Assembly: GCF_024349785.1 (NCBI RefSeq)
Contig: NZ_AP018817.1
Location: 2,015,501 to 2,079,500, forward strand
Direction: 5' to 3'
Length of the DNA stretch: 64,000 nt
Origin: Sphingomonas bisphenolicum
Lineage (GTDB): Bacteria > Pseudomonadota > Alphaproteobacteria > Sphingomonadales > Sphingomonadaceae
Under the pieces are notes generated by a model that was given only the letters and a program-made list of their open reading frames with translations, made no database searches and was not told the origin of the DNA. Of this stretch, positions 1 through 8,745 are shown one piece after another. A program made the translations under genes and the position numbers. Every line of letters starts with the position of its first letter. The stretch's first letter is position 1.

Positions 1-39
1 GCCCTGACTCAATAACACCCGTTGGCCAGCCTGCCCGAG

Positions 40-131
40 GGCGCGAAATGGCTGCCCGCGATGCCGTGAAACGCGTGCCCGAGATCGCGCGAAATCACTG
101 CCCAACTTCCGCGAAATGCGCACTCACCGAT
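40..131. mobile_element. Putative end of an IS21-type insertion sequence (terminal repeats)
   Basis: Four copies of a roughly 22-bp motif follow one another: gcgaaatggctgcccgcg, gtgaaacgcgtgcccgag, gcgaaatcactgcccaac and gcgaaatgcgcactcacc. Multiple short repeats near the terminus are typical of IS21-family ends, and GCGAAAT/TGCGCACTC strings occur at such ends. No istA or istB gene is in the window; if this is an IS, its body lies off the left edge. The exact outer boundary and the target duplication cannot be seen. Confidence 0.4.
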
Positions 132-574
132 CCGAAGATGCTGACCCAAGGAAACAGATAGTCTCGGCAGTTGCCGAACCTCTGCTGCCTTTCGGGGCAG
201 GCGACTCCCCACACGTCTTCCGGCAGTGCATCGTGAGCCATGAATGGCGGCGAATAGCCGCATTGCGACCAACCGTTGTCGCGCCGCCCAACCGACAGCT
301 TTCGGCGTGAGCCGACATACCCAGCGCGGACTGGAACGGCGTATTCTGATCGACAGCTGGCGGAAAAGCGGAACGTCTGCTGCTGGGGATCGAAAATCAG
401 ACGCTGAACGTCCGGCAAGGGGCGACAGCTGCCGGAAAAACGGCCCGTCTGCAGTTGGGGATCGACAGTCGCGCGCCGAACCTCCGGCATGGGTCGTATC
501 GGCAGCATCTGTGCGTGGAGTAGAGCATCGGCCTGATCATAGAGCGGGTCTGACAGGATCGGCAAAGCCATTAC
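132..574. other. Noncoding stretch with an imperfect tandem repeat
   Basis: No convincing gene is seen; open frames here lack a ribosome site and family motifs. Two 67-bp units at 351-417 and 423-489 align well, sharing blocks such as cgacagctg, cggaaaa, ggggatcga and tccggca. A shorter related start lies near 293. A weaker echo of the same strings (ggatcgaaa, gagcgtccgaca) occurs at 32.8-32.9 kb, between rraA and the integrase, so this looks like a dispersed intergenic repeat rather than a gene remnant. Confidence 0.5.
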
Positions 575-1447
575 TCATGAGGCGGTCCGTTGCGCCGCAT
601 AAAAGCGCTCGGCGGATTCGATCGTATTCACCAGGAGCATGGTAACGGTCATCGGTCCCACGCCGCCCGGCACGGGGGTGATGTGCGAAGCCCGCCGGGA
701 CACGCCGGCGAAATCGACATCGCCGACGATCTTTCCGTCTTCCAGCCGGTTGATGCCGACATCGATGACCACCGCTCCCTTCTTGACCATCGGCGCGGTA
801 ATCAAACCAGGGACACCAGCCGCTACCACCAATATGTCGGCACCAATCGTGAACTGCGCGAGATCGCGCGCCTTGGCGTGGCAGATGGCGACTGTCGCGT
901 CGCGTGCCATCAGCATCAAGGCCATCGGCTTGCCCACGATATTGCTGGCACCGACGACCACGACATTCTGGCCCTCCACCGGGATGCCCTCATGCTCGAG
1001 CAGCTTTACGACGCCATAGGGGGTACAGGGGGAAAACACGGTGTTTCCCGTGACGAGGGCGCCCACATTGTAGAGGTGAAACCCATCGACGTCTTTTGAG
1101 GGGGCAATGGTCTCCAGAATCCGCGCCATGTCGATATGGGCAGGCAGCGGGAGCTGGACCAGGATGCCATGAACCGACGGGTCGGCGTTCAACCTGGTGA
1201 TAAGGTTCAACAGCTCTTCATTCTCGACCTTCTCGTGAAGGCGATGCGTGAACGAATGGATGCCTGCCGCCTCGCAGGCGCGGACTTTATTGCGGACGTA
1301 GACCGCCGATGCCGGATCATGTCCGACAAGAATCACCGCCAGGCCGGGCCTGATGCCCGTCCTCTCCTCAAACCGTCTGGTGCGGTCGGCGCATTCAGCC
1401 CGTATGACGGCCGCAATTGCGCGGCCATCGATGATCCTCGCAGTCAT
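575..1447 (-). CDS. folD: FolD bifunctional methylene-THF dehydrogenase / methenyl-THF cyclohydrolase
   Basis: A cytosolic enzyme that interconverts 5,10-methylene-THF, 5,10-methenyl-THF and 10-formyl-THF with NADP. The 290-aa length is normal for FolD. The catalytic-site Y-V-x-x-K (SAVYVRNKV, about residues 48-56), the GILVQLPLP block (about 94-102), the NADP-binding [12 protein letters not shown] stretch (about 162-173) and the C-terminal [10 protein letters not shown] (about 258-267) are all present. It is the last gene of a three-gene minus-strand operon after purU and the LigM-like demethylase, with only 21 bp separating it from the latter. This context suggests a copy dedicated to oxidising C1 units released by O-demethylation; a housekeeping folD may exist elsewhere. 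Confidence 0.93.
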   Translation of the reverse strand: MTARIIDGRAIAAVIRAECADRTRRFEERTGIRPGLAVILVGHDPASAVYVRNKVRACEAAGIHSFTHRLHEKVENEELLNLITRLNADPSVHGILVQLPLPAHIDMARILETIAPSKDVDGFHLYNVGALVTGNTVFSPCTPYGVVKLLEHEGIPVEGQNVVVVGASNIVGKPMALMLMARDATVAICHAKARDLAQFTIGADILVVAAGVPGLITAPMVKKGAVVIDVGINRLEDGKIVGDVDFAGVSRRASHITPVPGGVGPMTVTMLLVNTIESAERFYAAQRTAS

Positions 1448-1468
1448 ATCCGCACCACCCTTACCGCA

Positions 1469-2743
1469 TCAGACCTTGTGCATATCGACGCGACGATTGT
1501 CGGTCTTGTAGGGCGCGGCCGCCACGGTCGCCCTGACCGCCTTCTGGGGATGGCCCGGTTCGCCCCAGATCACGGTCACTTCGGTGCCGATTTCGGCGTG
1601 CGCGACGTCAATCACACAGAGCGAGAGCATCTGACGGAAATAATAGCTATAGCCCCGCGAGGTCGAAACGCCGACGCTTTCGTCGCCGATCCGGACGCTG
1701 TCGGCATACATGAACCCGCGCTGGTCGCGGGGCATTTCTATGAAATGATAGGGCTCACCCGATCGGAAAAGCGAGGCGTAGACGTCGACCACATCGTCGG
1801 CATTCCAGACCAGGGTGCGGATGACACGGCGCGGCTGGGCGACTTCGGCCTCCAGCGCCTCGCGCCCCAGAAAATCATGATCGAACTTGATATTCTTGCC
1901 CCATCCCAGTTCGACCGGGCTGCGATACCAGTCCGCGACATTGTCGGACTCGAAGCTGCCGGCGATGTTGAACGTCGAGGCGAAGGCAGGGAGGCCCGCC
2001 TTGAATTCGGCCAGATAGTCCTTGAGCTCCTCGTCGAAGATGGCGGGCAGATAGTCCGTGACGATGGTGGGGAAGCAGGCTTCGAGGTGGTTGATGAACG
2101 CGGCGCGTCCGCCAAGCTTGCGGATGCCGAATTCGGCGCCGGCCTCTACCACGGCGTCATAGACCGCCTGCGCATCTTCGGCAGGCCCCTGAAGTTCCCA
2201 GCCCGGCTCGCCGGACATGCCCTGACGCAGCGCGACCACCGGGCGGCCGGCAATGACGCAGTCGCCATTGCGCATGAACTTGATGTCGCGGATGGAGTCG
2301 CCGACCAGCTTTTCCATGACGGCGGCGGCCTTTGGGCCGGCGACTTGGAAGTTATAGCCTTCCTCCGGGATGGATTCGACCTGATAGGCGCCCCTCTTGA
2401 GCTGATAGTCGATCCAGAAGGTGCCGCGACCGAACAAGCGCACTTCATCCTCGGAAAGGCGCGTCAGTATCCCTTCGGCGATGACCTTGCCATGGCGCGT
2501 GGTGTGCGTGACATGCTTGGACTGGTCGATGTCGAACTTGGCGAAGCTGTTCACCGAAAAGTCCGAAAACAGCTTGAGGACGTCCGGCCCCTTGTAGCGG
2601 CGCTGCCACAGGAAGGACCAGTCGCCGATATAGCAATTGTCCTTCCAGGACATGCTCTCGTCGATCCAGTCGGTATATTCGGCAAGGCCCCAGCGCGTGG
2701 TGAAATAGCCTTCGGGGGTCTTGCGCATATCGGTGGGAATCAT
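1469..2743 (-). CDS. LigM/DesA-like tetrahydrofolate-dependent O-demethylase (GcvT-like aminomethyltransferase fold)
   Basis: Probably transfers the methyl of a methoxylated aromatic (vanillate, syringate or similar) to tetrahydrofolate. The 424-aa protein has the LigM/DesA layout: an N-terminal folate-binding GcvT domain (YNFQVAGPKA about residues 143-152, ALRQGMSGEPGWELQGP about 176-192), then KFDHDFLGREALE (about 285-297), a TLVWNADDVVDVYASLF block and a C-terminal barrel ending PYKTDNRRVDMHKV. The start at 2743 is preceded by GGAGAG at good spacing; the frame remains open further upstream but without a ribosome site. It sits between purU and folD, which fits a route of O-methyl to formate. 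The substrate cannot be told from sequence; related families also include DMSP and sarcosine demethylases. Confidence 0.8.
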   Translation of the reverse strand: MIPTDMRKTPEGYFTTRWGLAEYTDWIDESMSWKDNCYIGDWSFLWQRRYKGPDVLKLFSDFSVNSFAKFDIDQSKHVTHTTRHGKVIAEGILTRLSEDEVRLFGRGTFWIDYQLKRGAYQVESIPEEGYNFQVAGPKAAAVMEKLVGDSIRDIKFMRNGDCVIAGRPVVALRQGMSGEPGWELQGPAEDAQAVYDAVVEAGAEFGIRKLGGRAAFINHLEACFPTIVTDYLPAIFDEELKDYLAEFKAGLPAFASTFNIAGSFESDNVADWYRSPVELGWGKNIKFDHDFLGREALEAEVAQPRRVIRTLVWNADDVVDVYASLFRSGEPYHFIEMPRDQRGFMYADSVRIGDESVGVSTSRGYSYYFRQMLSLCVIDVAHAEIGTEVTVIWGEPGHPQKAVRATVAAAPYKTDNRRVDMHKV

Positions 2744-2765
2744 GGTCGCTCTCCGTGGAAAGGGG

Positions 2766-3635
2766 TCAGCCGGCGAACACGACGGTGCGGTGGCCGTTGA
2801 TGATGGCGCGGTCCTCCAGGAACAGCAGGACCGCGCGGGACAGGACGCGGCGCTCGATATCGCGGCCCTTGCGGACCAGATCGTCCGGCGTGTCATCATG
2901 GCTGACCCGTTCGACGTCCTGTTCGATGATCGGACCTTCGTCCAAATCCCCCGTCACGAAATGGGCGGTGGCGCCGATCAGCTTGACGCCGCGCGCATGC
3001 GCTTGGTGATAGGGCTTGGCGCCCTTGAAGCCGGGCAGGAAGCTGTGATGGATGTTGATGCAGCGGCCCGAAAGAAAGCTGGCGAGATCGTCCGACAGGA
3101 TCTGCATGTAGCGTGCGAGTATGATCAGGTCGGCACCGGTTTCGTCCACGATCGCCTTGATCTGCGCCTCCTGCTGGGGCTTGGTGTCCTTGGTGATCGG
3201 CAGGTGATGATAGGGGATGTCGCCGACATTGCTGACGGACAGGACATTGCGGGGATGGTTCGACACGATGCCGACGATGTCCATCGGCAGCTCGCCTAGG
3301 CGATAGCGATAGAGTAGATCGCCCAGACAGTGATCGAACTTCGACACCATGAGCAGCACGCGCTTCCTGCGCGACAGATCGCGAAGCGACCATTCCATGC
3401 CGAACTTTTCGGCGACGGGGCTGAAATGATAGGATAGGCGCGTCCCGGCTTCGGCGTCGGCGGTGAATTCGACCCGCATGAAGAAACGACCGCTTTCCAG
3501 ATCGTCAAACTGCCGCGCTTCAAGGATATTCGCGCCGCCCTCGAACAGGTTGGTCGCGACGCTTGCGACGATGCCTGGGACATCGCGGCAGGCGAGCGTC
3601 AGGACATAGCGAGGAGTGGCCAGATTCGAAGTCAT
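2766..3635 (-). CDS. purU: PurU formyltetrahydrofolate deformylase
   Basis: Hydrolyses 10-formyl-THF to THF and formate. The 289-aa protein has an N-terminal ACT domain ([19 protein letters not shown], about residues 9-27) and a C-terminal formyl-hydrolase domain with [21 protein letters not shown] (about 203-223) and the downstream GATAHFVT...DEGPIIEQ block that carries the catalytic Asp. The start at 3635 gives the standard N-terminus; the same frame runs much further upstream but antisense to the LysR gene, so that is not used. It is first in the purU, ligM-like, folD operon and would regenerate free THF while venting the methyl-derived carbon as formate. Confidence 0.92.
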   Translation of the reverse strand: MTSNLATPRYVLTLACRDVPGIVASVATNLFEGGANILEARQFDDLESGRFFMRVEFTADAEAGTRLSYHFSPVAEKFGMEWSLRDLSRRKRVLLMVSKFDHCLGDLLYRYRLGELPMDIVGIVSNHPRNVLSVSNVGDIPYHHLPITKDTKPQQEAQIKAIVDETGADLIILARYMQILSDDLASFLSGRCINIHHSFLPGFKGAKPYHQAHARGVKLIGATAHFVTGDLDEGPIIEQDVERVSHDDTPDDLVRKGRDIERRVLSRAVLLFLEDRAIINGHRTVVFAG

Positions 3636-3811
3636 ATCTTTTCCGTCTGCTCGACAGCCAAGGGGTGTCGCGTTTCCGATCCGTTGAAAGACGCGGGCTG
3701 CACCGGTCGATGATGCAGTGATTTTTCGCCGTGTGGCGACATCCTCATCCTCCTGCGCTTGCCGTGGCCTTATCGATGTTCGCCCGTCGTAGCGATCTTC
3801 ACGATATTGAG

Positions 3812-3834
3812 TATCTAAAAATTTATGATAGATA
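3812..3834. promoter_or_regulatory. Inverted repeat in the purU / LysR divergent promoter
   Basis: TATCT and AGATA arms are separated by 13 bp, in an AT-rich stretch between purU (start 3635) and the divergent LysR gene. A second small dyad (GATA-TTGAG-TATC) lies at 3803-3815. The position is typical for LysR autoregulation and target activation. This is inferred from position and symmetry only. Confidence 0.35.
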
Positions 3835-3842
3835 TTATTGGC

Positions 3843-4799
3843 ATGGATGATATCGTACGACTTGATCTGAACTTGCTGCTGCTGTTCGATGCGCTTCAGG
3901 AGGACATGAACCTGTCGGCATCCGCCAGGCGGTTGCGGATAAGCCAGCCGACCGCCAGCACCAGCCTTCAGAAGTTGAGGGCGTTTTTCGGCGACCAGCT
4001 GTTCGTAAGGACGGGACGAGGCATGAAACCGACCCCATTCGCCGAAAAGATTGCTGGTCCGGTCCGCCAGAGCCTCGATATCCTGCGCAGGGATGTCGTG
4101 CGTCGAACGCAGTTCGACCCCGCGACGAGTGACCGGGTGATCCGCATCACGACGTCCGACGTGGGGGTCATGATCTTCGTTCCCCCGCTGCTCGACGCGC
4201 TTCGAAAGGTCGCGCCATCTATGACCGTGCAGGTCGTCCCGGTGCCGCACGATGCGCTTGAAAAGGCGTTGGAGCAGAATGAGGTCGATGTGGCGATCGG
4301 CTATTTTCCAGACCTTACCGGGCCCAACATCATGACCCAGGCGCTGTTCGACCATATGTTCGCCTGCCTCGTCAGCGCGCATCATGCGACCATCACCGGG
4401 GCGCTGTCGCTGGAACAGTTTCTCGCGGCCGATCATATCGTGATCAATGAGCAGGGACGCAGCCAGGAATTGTTCGAAAGGCGTCTTCGCGAACTGGGGT
4501 TGAAGCGCAGGGTCCGGCTGCATCTACCGCATTTCATGAGCGTGCCGCAGCTCGTCGCGAGCAGCGACATGATCGCGACCGTCCCGATGTCGCTGGGCGT
4601 GTGGTATCAGCATGCCGGGATCCGGGTCTGTCCTACGCCCATCGAGAGCCCGTTGATCCAGCTGCGTCAATTCTGGCATCGACGCCTCAACGACGACCCG
4701 ATGGTGATATGGCTCCATCGGCTGCTTGCGGACCTTCTGATCGGCAAGGACCCGGCTCTGGCGTTTTCCGAAGGCTATTCCTCTTCCGATCACGCCTGA
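3843..4799 (+). CDS. LysR-family transcriptional regulator (NodD-like subgroup)
   Basis: The 318-aa protein starts with the standard helix-turn-helix: [14 protein letters not shown], then [35 protein letters not shown] (about residues 25-60), followed by a substrate-binding domain with [28 protein letters not shown] typical of the NodD/NahR/LinR-type branch. It is divergent from purU-ligM-folD and is the obvious candidate activator, with a methoxylated or hydroxylated aromatic as a likely co-inducer (inference). ATG at 3843 is preferred over ATG at 3825 because the latter lies inside the inverted repeat at 3812-3834; neither has a clear ribosome site. Confidence 0.88.
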   Translation: MDDIVRLDLNLLLLFDALQEDMNLSASARRLRISQPTASTSLQKLRAFFGDQLFVRTGRGMKPTPFAEKIAGPVRQSLDILRRDVVRRTQFDPATSDRVIRITTSDVGVMIFVPPLLDALRKVAPSMTVQVVPVPHDALEKALEQNEVDVAIGYFPDLTGPNIMTQALFDHMFACLVSAHHATITGALSLEQFLAADHIVINEQGRSQELFERRLRELGLKRRVRLHLPHFMSVPQLVASSDMIATVPMSLGVWYQHAGIRVCPTPIESPLIQLRQFWHRRLNDDPMVIWLHRLLADLLIGKDPALAFSEGYSSSDHA

Positions 4800-4844
4800 T
4801 AGAAGGAGGGGGACCTGGTCGATGTTGCCTTCGGCATGTAAGGG

Positions 4845-6215
4845 TTAAACGACGACCGGCTTTTTGTGGGTCTCCGTGCCCAGGAATGTGAACGCGGCGG
4901 CGCCGATAGCGAAAAATCCGGCCATGATCAGGAAGCCTGGGGTCGTTGCCGCAGCGGTAGCGGCCGGCTTTACGACATTGCTTGTCCCTGCAAGGACCGC
5001 CAGCACCATCGGACCGCACACCTTCCCAAGCCCGCTCGCCACGTGGGAAACGGCTACGCCGCGGCCGGCGACCGTCACCGGGAAAATCTCAGCCGGGTGT
5101 GGCTGCAGATTGGCGAAGGCGCCATCGAAGAAAAGCGCCGCCAGAATGAGGCAGATGACGAACAGTTTGATGCCGAAAAGCTCTGACTGGGGGAACAGCG
5201 CCGCGATTGCGATCAGCACGGCAGCGCTGTAGCCTGCTATCTGCCCCGTCGTGAGCCGGCCCAACCGCTGGGATAGATAGGTAAACAGGAAACGCCCTGC
5301 CAGGCCGCTGACGCTGACGAGGACAAAGTAGCCGGCGGCCTTCTGCGGCGAGAGACCGAGCAGCATGGCGACCACGAGCGGACCCCACAGCAATATGCCC
5401 GCAACAGCCGCGGAGTGAAATCCGAATGAGAGAAGGCAGAAGGCAAATTGCCGTGGGAAATCGAGCAGGCGGAGCGGCTTGGCTTCGCCATCCGTCGGCG
5501 CAACGGCTGGTGCAGGCGCCGTGAAATGGTCGGGGGACAGGCTGAACAGGCTCGCTGCGGCGCGCACGGCATCGCGCGTGCGCCCCTTGGACGACAGCCA
5601 ACTGGGTGATTCCGGGATTAGCAGCCAGAAAGCGGGAACGAACAAAAGCGGTGCCAGGCAGAGAAAGGCCAGCCCACGCCAACCGAGCGGTTCGAACAGC
5701 AGGGTCATCGACAAAGGTGCCAGCACGAAGCCGATGCCGATCGGCACCATGCTAGCACTGGTCAGCACGGTACGCAGGCGCGTCGGCGTGAGTTCGACGA
5801 TCAAGGCAAATTGCGCGACGCCGCCGAAGCCATAGGCAAGTCCGACGAAGAAACGCAGCAGTGCGAAACTGACCCAGTCGCCATCGGCCACCAGCCCGAT
5901 CGCTGCAGCCGCGATGGGATAGAGGCTGGCCCCGATCAGCAGGATCCGCTTCCGACCGAACCGGTCAGCCAGCACACCGCCAGCCGCCGCACCCACCATC
6001 GCTCCGACGCTCGCGGTCAGCAGAAGCGCCGCCGACTGACCGAAACTGAGTTGCCACGCAGGCGCGATGGCGGACACGAGAAATCCGACGATGAAGAAAT
6101 CGAACAGTTCGAACGCGAGCGAAAGGCTGAGCGAGACGAAAACGACATAAAATCGTGTCCCGATCCTGCCCTGATCGATCAGCAGGGGCGATCCTGCGCT
6201 GGCTGAACTATGCAT
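4845..6215 (-). CDS. MFS transporter, aromatic-acid:H+ symporter type
   Basis: A 456-aa inner-membrane protein with twelve predicted hydrophobic segments. The loop 2-3 signature GGVLADRFGRKRILL (about residues 78-92) and the acidic ELFDF in helix 1 are as in aromatic-acid/sugar symporters. The start ATG at 6215 has AAGGGA eight bases upstream. It is the most distal gene of the minus-strand SDR fusion, GMC oxidoreductase, SDR series and most likely imports the substrate of this cluster or an aromatic acid intermediate. A separate promoter is possible, because a palindrome lies just upstream at 6289-6299. Confidence 0.85.
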   Translation of the reverse strand: MHSSASAGSPLLIDQGRIGTRFYVVFVSLSLSLAFELFDFFIVGFLVSAIAPAWQLSFGQSAALLLTASVGAMVGAAAGGVLADRFGRKRILLIGASLYPIAAAAIGLVADGDWVSFALLRFFVGLAYGFGGVAQFALIVELTPTRLRTVLTSASMVPIGIGFVLAPLSMTLLFEPLGWRGLAFLCLAPLLFVPAFWLLIPESPSWLSSKGRTRDAVRAAASLFSLSPDHFTAPAPAVAPTDGEAKPLRLLDFPRQFAFCLLSFGFHSAAVAGILLWGPLVVAMLLGLSPQKAAGYFVLVSVSGLAGRFLFTYLSQRLGRLTTGQIAGYSAAVLIAIAALFPQSELFGIKLFVICLILAALFFDGAFANLQPHPAEIFPVTVAGRGVAVSHVASGLGKVCGPMVLAVLAGTSNVVKPAATAAATTPGFLIMAGFFAIGAAAFTFLGTETHKKPVVV

Positions 6216-6288
6216 GATTGTCCCTTTCCCTAAACGTTCAACCTTGGGTATCGACGATCTGATTGCGGTCTTGGGTTAGATAGGACAT

Positions 6289-6299
6289 TTCGTAACGAA
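6289..6299. promoter_or_regulatory. Palindrome upstream of the MFS gene
   Basis: TTCGTAACGAA has perfect 5-bp arms around one base and sits three bases after the SDR stop and 74 bp before the MFS start. It could be an operator for the transporter. It does not match the TTCC-N7-GGAA sites found elsewhere in the cluster. Confidence 0.25.
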
Positions 6300-6301
6300 T
6301 G

Positions 6302-7090
6302 TTATCGAGGCCGCCTCTGTGCGAAATAGGCTTCACGATCTTCCGGCCCGTTGATCATCCAGCCGGCGTCCACCAGCAAATGGGTGCCGGTGCAGGCGGA
6401 GGAGGCATCTGAGCAGAAAAACAGAATGGGGCCGGCGATTTCCTCCGGACTGATCCATCGCTGCATCGCCGATTTCATCGGAATCGATTCATAGGCGTCG
6501 CGGCTGATCTTGTTCTTCATCTGGTCGGTCAAGATTGCGCCGGGCAGCACCGCGTTGACCCGGATGCCGTCAGACGCGAGTTCATAGGCGCAGTGCCGCG
6601 TGAGTCCCAGCAGGCCAGCCTTGGCTGCGGTGTAGCTGACACCGCTGTTAAGGGAGATACCCAGCGCGGCGAGGGATGCGACGATGACGATCGATCCGCC
6701 GCCTGTCCGGCGCAAAGCTGGTGTGGTAGCCTTGATCACGTTAAACGGGCCGGTCAGATTGAGGGCGATGGTGCGTTGCCAGTCTTCGGCGGTCATTGTG
6801 TCGATCGATCGCGGGAGGCCTCCCCCCGCGACATTGATGACCATGTCCAGCCGACCGAATTTCGTCTCGATCGCGGCGCAGGCTTCATCCATCGCCGCAA
6901 GATCGGTAACGTCTGCCAACAGCGGAAGTGTTTCAGGATAGCTGTCCCGGCACTGGTCCAGTCGTTCCGGGCTGTTGTCCACCAGAGCAAGACGTGCGCC
7001 GGCTTCAGCCAGCATCTGAGCCGTCGCGCCGCCGATCCCGCCTGCGCCGCCGGTGATGAGTGCGACCTTGCCTTCAAAATTCCTGATCAT
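6302..7090 (-). CDS. SDR-family NAD(P)-dependent oxidoreductase
   Basis: A classical short-chain dehydrogenase of 262 aa. The nucleotide-binding TGGAGGIGGATA (about residues 14-25) ends in a D (VDNS), which suggests NAD preference; NVAGG, the catalytic Ser in IVIVASLAALG and YTAAK (about 158-162) complete the active site. It follows the GMC oxidoreductase by 27 bp on the same strand. Likely role: oxidation or reduction of an alcohol/ketone in the cluster's pathway; the substrate is unknown. Confidence 0.88.
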   Translation of the reverse strand: MIRNFEGKVALITGGAGGIGGATAQMLAEAGARLALVDNSPERLDQCRDSYPETLPLLADVTDLAAMDEACAAIETKFGRLDMVINVAGGGLPRSIDTMTAEDWQRTIALNLTGPFNVIKATTPALRRTGGGSIVIVASLAALGISLNSGVSYTAAKAGLLGLTRHCAYELASDGIRVNAVLPGAILTDQMKNKISRDAYESIPMKSAMQRWISPEEIAGPILFFCSDASSACTGTHLLVDAGWMINGPEDREAYFAQRRPR

Positions 7091-7117
7091 GAGCCATTCA
7101 ACCCCGGAAAAACAATT

Positions 7118-8737
7118 TCATACCTCGTGCCGCGCAAGCGGGGACCGGCCCAGAACAAGGTCGGCCGCCTTCTCGCCGATCATCAGCGCCGGCGCATTGG
7201 TGTTGCCACCGATCGCCGAGGGAATGACGGAACAGTCCGCGACGCGCAGCCCCGCAATGCCCCGTACCCGAAGCTCCGGATCGACGACGGCCATCTCGCC
7301 GTGGCCCATCGCGCAGCTGCTCGTCTGATGCTGTCCGCAACTGACAATCGAGGCGATATAGGCGTCGAGTTCGGCGTCGCTCTGCACGGAGACGCCCGGC
7401 ATGATCTCGTCACCTGCAATTGCCCGCATCGCAGAGGTTTCGAACAAGGAGCGCGTCAGACGGACAGCCGTGCGCGCCAGGGCTCGATCCAGCTCGGTCG
7501 ACAGCAGGTTCAAGGCGATCCTTGGGGCGGCTATCGGATCGGCGTCGCTCACCGTCACCGATCCACGGCTTTCGGGACGCAGAATGAGCGATCCGGCGGT
7601 AAACTGATGGCCTGCACCCGGCTTGACCATAGGGAACCAGGGGCGCGCTTCGAACGAGGCTTCGGTCACCTGCATCTGCAGATCGGGAGCAGGGAGGTCC
7701 GATCGCGACTTGATAAAACCCTGTACGGCAAGCGGCATTCCGGCCATCGGACCAGTTCGCAGCAATTTCCAGCGCAGCGTCTGCACCATCAGCCGGTCGA
7801 TTCGCAATTCGTTCTCGAATGTCACCGGGCGGCTAGCATGATAGGTCTGCAGGAAAATCGGATGTTCCTGAAGATTCTGTCCGACGCCCGGAAGGTCGTG
7901 CACGACTTCGATCCCGGCCGTCCGCAATCCCTCCGCCGGACCGATGCCCGAAAGGAGCAGCAGGTGAGGCGAGTTCAGCGCGCCTGCCGAGAGGATAATT
8001 TCGCGCGCCGATATTGCCGTGCGCGGTTCATGTCCCAGCCGATATTCGACCCCGACCGCCCTGCCATCGCGAATGACGATCCGCGTCACCTGGGCATCGG
8101 CTTGTATCGTCAGATTGCTTCGTCCCCGTGCCGGCTCGATATATTCGCGCGCCGATCCGGAGCGGCGGCCATCGCGTATGGCGAAATCGGGTAGGCTGAA
8201 CCCCTCCTGTCGCGGGCCGTTGAAATCGTCCGTCTGATCGTAGCCGAGTTCCTGCGCTCCCCGGACGAAATGGGGATAGAGGGAGGGCTTTTTCGGAATC
8301 GCGCTGACACCGATTGGGCCGCGATCGCCATGATAGGGTGAAGCGCCTCGCCAATTGCTTTCGCATTTGCAAAAATAGGGCAGGACGTCCGCATAGCTCC
8401 AGCCTGGAATCTGCCAGCTGTCATAATCGTAGCGATGGCCCCGGATATACATCATGCCATTGATCGAAGAGCCGCCGCCAAGCTTTCGGCCGTGCATGAC
8501 ATCGATCCGGCGATTGTTCGCATAGGGTTCCGGCTCGGTGAGATGCCCCCATGTGTTACCGGGAGTGAAGGCAGTGCCGAGCCATGCGACGGGCATGTCG
8601 AAGGACATGCCTTTGGGAGCGCTGCCGGCTTCCAGGACCAGCACCCTGTTACGTGGATCTTCCGAAAGCCGGTTGGCGAGAACGCCGCCCGCCGAGCCTG
8701 CGCCGATGATGATGAAATCGAAATTGTCTGTTGTCAT
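7118..8737 (-). CDS. GMC-family FAD-dependent oxidoreductase (choline-dehydrogenase-like)
   Basis: A 539-aa flavoprotein. The N-terminal FAD motif FIIIGAGSAGGVLANRLSEDP (about residues 8-28), the GGSSINGMMYIRG block (about 87-99) and the GMC_C end with the catalytic pair region (QHQTSSCAMG about 473-482; SAIGGNTNAPALMIGEKAADLV about 507-528, giving the His/Asn pair) are intact. It oxidises a primary or secondary alcohol. It lies 8 bp after the SDR fusion and is surely cotranscribed with it. In Sphingobium SYK-6, GMC enzymes PhcC/PhcD oxidise side chains of lignin dimers, so an aromatic alcohol is a reasonable but unproven substrate. Confidence 0.9.
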   Translation of the reverse strand: MTTDNFDFIIIGAGSAGGVLANRLSEDPRNRVLVLEAGSAPKGMSFDMPVAWLGTAFTPGNTWGHLTEPEPYANNRRIDVMHGRKLGGGSSINGMMYIRGHRYDYDSWQIPGWSYADVLPYFCKCESNWRGASPYHGDRGPIGVSAIPKKPSLYPHFVRGAQELGYDQTDDFNGPRQEGFSLPDFAIRDGRRSGSAREYIEPARGRSNLTIQADAQVTRIVIRDGRAVGVEYRLGHEPRTAISAREIILSAGALNSPHLLLLSGIGPAEGLRTAGIEVVHDLPGVGQNLQEHPIFLQTYHASRPVTFENELRIDRLMVQTLRWKLLRTGPMAGMPLAVQGFIKSRSDLPAPDLQMQVTEASFEARPWFPMVKPGAGHQFTAGSLILRPESRGSVTVSDADPIAAPRIALNLLSTELDRALARTAVRLTRSLFETSAMRAIAGDEIMPGVSVQSDAELDAYIASIVSCGQHQTSSCAMGHGEMAVVDPELRVRGIAGLRVADCSVIPSAIGGNTNAPALMIGEKAADLVLGRSPLARHEV

Positions 8738-8745
8738 GTTCTGAC

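Noticed and set aside
1136..2800. A 554-codon plus-strand open frame opposite the O-demethylase and folD
   Set aside because: It mirrors two well-supported minus-strand genes, has no family motif, and is a by-product of high-GC codon use.
3636..4523. N-terminal extension of PurU by about 296 codons
   Set aside because: Lies antisense to the LysR gene and lacks homology to the ACT domain start; ATG 3635 gives the standard PurU length.
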